DNA of 64,000 bases from Flavobacterium humidisoli (GTDB taxonomy: Bacteria; Bacteroidota; Bacteroidia; Flavobacteriales; Flavobacteriaceae): the NCBI RefSeq assembly GCF_023272795.1, contig NZ_CP096829.1, positions 1,054,001 to 1,118,000 of the forward strand, read 5' to 3'. Both the position numbers and the translations under genes were made by a program. The notes under the pieces were generated by a model. It saw only the letters and a list, made by a program, of their open reading frames with translations. It was not told the DNA's origin and did not search any database. How positions within the stretch are numbered: the stretch's first letter is position 1; each line of letters starts with the position of its first letter. Positions 61,678-64,000 of this stretch are shown piece after piece.

Positions 61678-62685
61678 ATGAGTTCAGAGAAAGAAGCCAA
61701 ATTAAAAGCACTACAATTAACGCTTGACAAACTTGACAAAACCTACGGAAAAGGCACCGTAATGAAAATGGGCGACAGAGCCATTGTAGAAGTAGAAACG
61801 ATTTCTTCTGGCTCACTAGGTGTTGACTTAGCTCTTGGAGTAAACGGATATCCGAAAGGAAGAATTATCGAAATATATGGTCCAGAATCTTCTGGAAAAA
61901 CAACTTTGACGCTTCACGCTATTGCAGAAGCTCAAAAAGCAGGTGGTATTGCAGCCTTTATCGATGCCGAGCATGCATTTGATAGAAATTATGCTGAGAA
62001 ATTAAATGTTGATATCGAGAACTTAATCATTTCTCAACCAGATAATGGAGAGCAAGCTTTAGAAATTGCCGAAAACCTAATTCGTTCTGGAGCTATAGAC
62101 ATTGTTGTAATTGACTCGGTTGCGGCTTTAACTCCAAAAAGTGAGATCGAAGGCGAAATGGGAGATTCTAAAATGGGGCTTCACGCACGTTTGATGTCTC
62201 AAGCTTTGAGAAAACTTACTGGAACTATCAGCAAAACAAATTGTACTGTTTTCTTTATCAACCAGCTTCGTGAAAAAATTGGTGTTATGTTCGGAAATCC
62301 AGAAACTACAACTGGAGGTAACGCACTTAAATTTTACGCTTCTGTTCGTTTAGATATTCGTCGTTCTGCTCAAATTAAAGACGGTGAAAACGTAATCGGA
62401 AACAGAACTAAAGTAAAAATCGTTAAAAACAAAGTGGCTCCACCATTTAAAACTGCCGAATTCGACATTATGTATGGAGAAGGAGTTTCTAAAACTGGTG
62501 AAATCTTAGACTTAGCTGTTGAATTTGATATCGTTAAAAAAGCAGGATCTTGGTTTAGCTACGGCGATACAAAATTAGGTCAAGGTCGCGATGCTGTTAA
62601 AACTTTAATTAAAGATAATCCAGAACTTGCTGAAGAACTGGAAATTAAAATTAAAGAACACATAAAAGAATTGGCAAATGCCTAA
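61678..62685 (+). CDS. recA: Recombinase RecA
   Basis: RecA forms the ATP-dependent DNA strand-exchange filament and triggers LexA-type self-cleavage. The 335-residue protein has Walker A GPESSGKT (residues 68-75), the [25 protein letters not shown] stretch with loop 1, [28 protein letters not shown] (loop 2), and a typical acidic C-terminal region. No SOS box that I could recognise lies in the 143-base upstream space. A strong terminator follows 27 bases after the stop. Confidence 0.98.
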   Translation: MSSEKEAKLKALQLTLDKLDKTYGKGTVMKMGDRAIVEVETISSGSLGVDLALGVNGYPKGRIIEIYGPESSGKTTLTLHAIAEAQKAGGIAAFIDAEHAFDRNYAEKLNVDIENLIISQPDNGEQALEIAENLIRSGAIDIVVIDSVAALTPKSEIEGEMGDSKMGLHARLMSQALRKLTGTISKTNCTVFFINQLREKIGVMFGNPETTTGGNALKFYASVRLDIRRSAQIKDGENVIGNRTKVKIVKNKVAPPFKTAEFDIMYGEGVSKTGEILDLAVEFDIVKKAGSWFSYGDTKLGQGRDAVKTLIKDNPELAEELEIKIKEHIKELANA

Positions 62686-62711
62686 AAAATAAGTCGAAAA
62701 AAGACGCTTTT

Positions 62712-62747
62712 AAATAGCCGAGTGATGTAAAAATTACTCGGCTATTT
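62712..62747 (+). terminator. Intrinsic terminator of recA
   Basis: A 12-bp perfect stem AAATAGCCGAGT with its complement (two further pairs with a G-U) and an 8-base loop is followed by TTATTTT. Confidence 0.92.
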
Positions 62748-62774
62748 TTATTTTAAAATAAAAATGAAATTTTC

Positions 62775-62955
62775 ACGCAACCTTTTTACAAAACATCCAT
62801 CTCTATAAAAAAGCAGTTTATAATTGGTACTGCCATATATCAATTTCGAGTTTTTTTTAGAATTTACGTTGGTTGGTTATTTGATTAAAGACCCGTTATT
62901 TATCTTCATCTAACGGGTTTTATCAAATTTTTTAAATTTCGACGCAACCTTTTTA
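62775..62955. repeat. Duplicated 14-bp box downstream of recA
   Basis: ACGCAACCTTTTTA occurs exactly at 62775-62788 and again at 62942-62955, 167 bases apart. Each copy is followed within about 25 bases by a CATCTCTATAA or TATCTATAA word. Copy 1 precedes a stretch ending in a hairpin; copy 2 precedes a 34-codon ORF. Confidence 0.7.
62810..62925 (+). ncRNA. Possible small RNA between two boxes
   Basis: This stretch has no ORF. It contains a GCAGT/ACTGC hairpin near 62813-62837 and ends with a terminator-like hairpin: ACCCGTTA at 62891-62898 pairs with TAACGGGT at 62911-62918, followed by TTTATCAAATTTTTT. It starts after the first ACGCAACC box. Transcription is inferred only from this layout; no known RNA family is recognised. 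Confidence 0.3.
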
Positions 62956-63037
62956 ATTTTTCTATATCTATAATAATGTGACATTAACTTGAGTTATTAA
63001 CTAAACTCTTTATTATCAACCATTAATATTTTTAACC

Positions 63038-63142
63038 ATGAAAGAAAAAATGGAATTGTTGTACAGTAAAAACCGAAGAAAAACCAAATTAAGATTTAAA
63101 AAAGTATTGCGTTTTATTTCCGAAAAGATAATTCACAGATAA
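63038..63142 (+). CDS. Possible basic 34-residue peptide
   Basis: This 34-codon ORF from ATG 63038 encodes a strongly basic, probably helical peptide (MKEKMELLYSKNRRKTKLRF and onward, many Lys/Arg). It follows the second ACGCAACC box by about 80 bases and ends 38 bases before a terminator, the spacing expected for a mini-gene. There is no homologue in the window and no -7 element. It could also be the untranslated body of a small RNA. Confidence 0.4.
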   Translation: MKEKMELLYSKNRRKTKLRFKKVLRFISEKIIHR

Positions 63143-63180
63143 TAACTTTTGAATAAAAATAGGGGGTTTTTAATTCAAAG

Positions 63181-63214
63181 AAAAGCCGGTAGATAATCAA
63201 ATCTACCGGCTTTT
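63181..63214. terminator. Bidirectional intrinsic terminator
   Basis: A perfect 14-bp stem AAAAGCCGGTAGAT with its complement and the loop AATCAA lies between the small ORF and the convergent acyltransferase gene. Confidence 0.93.
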
Positions 63215-63238
63215 GTATTTTACATAATGTGTTTATGG

Positions 63239-63982
63239 TTATTCCTTTTGATAATCCATTAAACCATTATAAATTATATTTCTAACTTGATCTCTTAATT
63301 CTTTTCTGTTGTCGCTTGTCAATCCTTTTGTTTCTATGAATGGTAAAATTCGTGCGCGCATTTTTCCCGGACTTCCACTCAAAAAAGTATATGAAAAACG
63401 TTCCTTATTATCTGGATAAACAATCGGAACAATTGGAATTTGATGATCTATCGCTAACCTGAATGCACCGTCCTTAAACTCATCCAGCAAAATACTTTCG
63501 TCATCTGGAACCCCACCCTCTGGGAAAATGCAAATACTTAAACCTTGATTTAATCTATTTTGAGCTCTTTTAAAAACTTCATTTTTACTTTTAGAAGAAC
63601 TTCTGTCAACCAGAATACAGGTTCTTTTATAGAAAAATCCAAAAAGTGGAATCTTTACCAACTCTTTCTTTCCAACAAAAACAAAAGGATTTTTAATTAA
63701 AGCCAACGTAAGCATAATATCGGTCATAGAGGTATGATTGGCCACTATCATGTAACTTTTGCCTTTAATGAGCTTCTGTTCGCGTTTTACGGTATAAAAG
63801 AAACCCATTCCGAAAAGGATAAATTTAGCCCAAATGCGGGCCATTTTAAAGAAATATGGATATCCTTTCTCAGAAAGGATAGAAACGACCAGAAAAGGCA
63901 ACATAATGAGTATCGGAATCGCCATTAAGACGTAAAACCAAATTCGCCAAAGAATCCAAAAAGCAATTTTAAATATTTTCAT
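63239..63982 (-). CDS. PlsC-like acyltransferase, second copy
   Basis: The 247-residue protein has an N-terminal membrane segment (residues about 15-35), the acyltransferase motif NHTSMTD (His83, Asp88), a KKELVKIPLFGFF block and FPEGGVPDDES in place of the more usual FPEGTRS. It should use acyl-CoA or acyl-ACP to acylate a lysophospholipid, or possibly another acceptor such as an aminolipid; the altered third motif leaves the substrate open. It is paralogous to PlsC at 21.6-22.4 kb. Confidence 0.88.
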   Translation of the reverse strand: MKIFKIAFWILWRIWFYVLMAIPILIMLPFLVVSILSEKGYPYFFKMARIWAKFILFGMGFFYTVKREQKLIKGKSYMIVANHTSMTDIMLTLALIKNPFVFVGKKELVKIPLFGFFYKRTCILVDRSSSKSKNEVFKRAQNRLNQGLSICIFPEGGVPDDESILLDEFKDGAFRLAIDHQIPIVPIVYPDNKERFSYTFLSGSPGKMRARILPFIETKGLTSDNRKELRDQVRNIIYNGLMDYQKE

Positions 63983-64000
63983 AGCTTCAAATGTAAGAAA

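Noticed and set aside
1..64000. Anti-phage defence system, integrated element or transfer island
   Set aside because: Apart from small genes of unknown function, all genes are core metabolism, envelope or motility functions; I saw no integrase, transposase, restriction enzyme, toxin-antitoxin pair or tRNA boundary.

Overview
The window looks like chromosomal DNA of a gliding member of the Flavobacteriia, most likely Flavobacterium. It is AT-rich. Many genes are preceded by the Bacteroidota -7 element TAnnTTTG rather than a sigma-70 -10 box. Surface proteins carry type IX secretion signals, and the 32-59 kb block has the gene order described for the sprB gliding-motility operon of F. johnsoniae. 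I saw no tRNA, rRNA, CRISPR array, transposase or prophage.

Layout. 0.1-6 kb is a plus-strand heme cluster, hemA-hemC-hemD-hemE-(two unknown genes)-hemF. hemB lies at 10.9 kb with a lipoprotein cytochrome c directly behind it, so six of the steps from glutamyl-tRNA to protoporphyrinogen are here. 6-10.6 kb holds an outer-membrane DUF4421-type protein, a class I aldolase and an unknown secreted protein/lipoprotein pair. 12.5-20.3 kb holds an M13 peptidase, a Sco copper chaperone, feoA-feoB with a 41-residue Cys-rich membrane peptide, an S33-type hydrolase flanked by two paralogous 39-40 residue membrane peptides, and an HD phosphohydrolase. 20.6-32 kb is lipid, envelope and housekeeping genes: desaturase, plsC, rnpA, DUF4349, S41 protease, double OmpA protein, ElaA-type acetyltransferase, DUF1579, DUF4837, LysM lytic transglycosylase and pgk.

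31.9-59.0 kb is a seven-gene minus-strand unit: three uncharacterised exported proteins, then sprC, sprD, the giant adhesin gene sprB (about 5,880 codons) and sprF. Known roles are export of SprB by the type IX system with SprF's help, and movement of SprB along the cell surface during gliding. SprD combines a PorP/SprF-like barrel, a very long Ala-rich coiled coil and a C-terminal SPOR-like segment. A well-formed promoter (TTG-N19-TATTTTTG) stands before the first gene. 59.4-64 kb carries holB, a DoxX-like protein, a hotdog thioesterase, recA, a probable pair of small transcripts and a second PlsC-like acyltransferase.

The most notable observations are these. (1) sprB has a higher-order repeat: about seven SprB units make a 580-606 residue block repeated six times in register. 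(2) A MAM/jelly-roll-like domain interrupts the SprB units. (3) Two micro-protein paralogues flank a hydrolase. (4) Many intergenic spaces, especially between heme genes, hold different inverted or iterated 'word' repeats. (5) A 14-bp box occurs twice downstream of recA, each copy followed by a possible short transcript with its own terminator. None of these could be tested by database search here.
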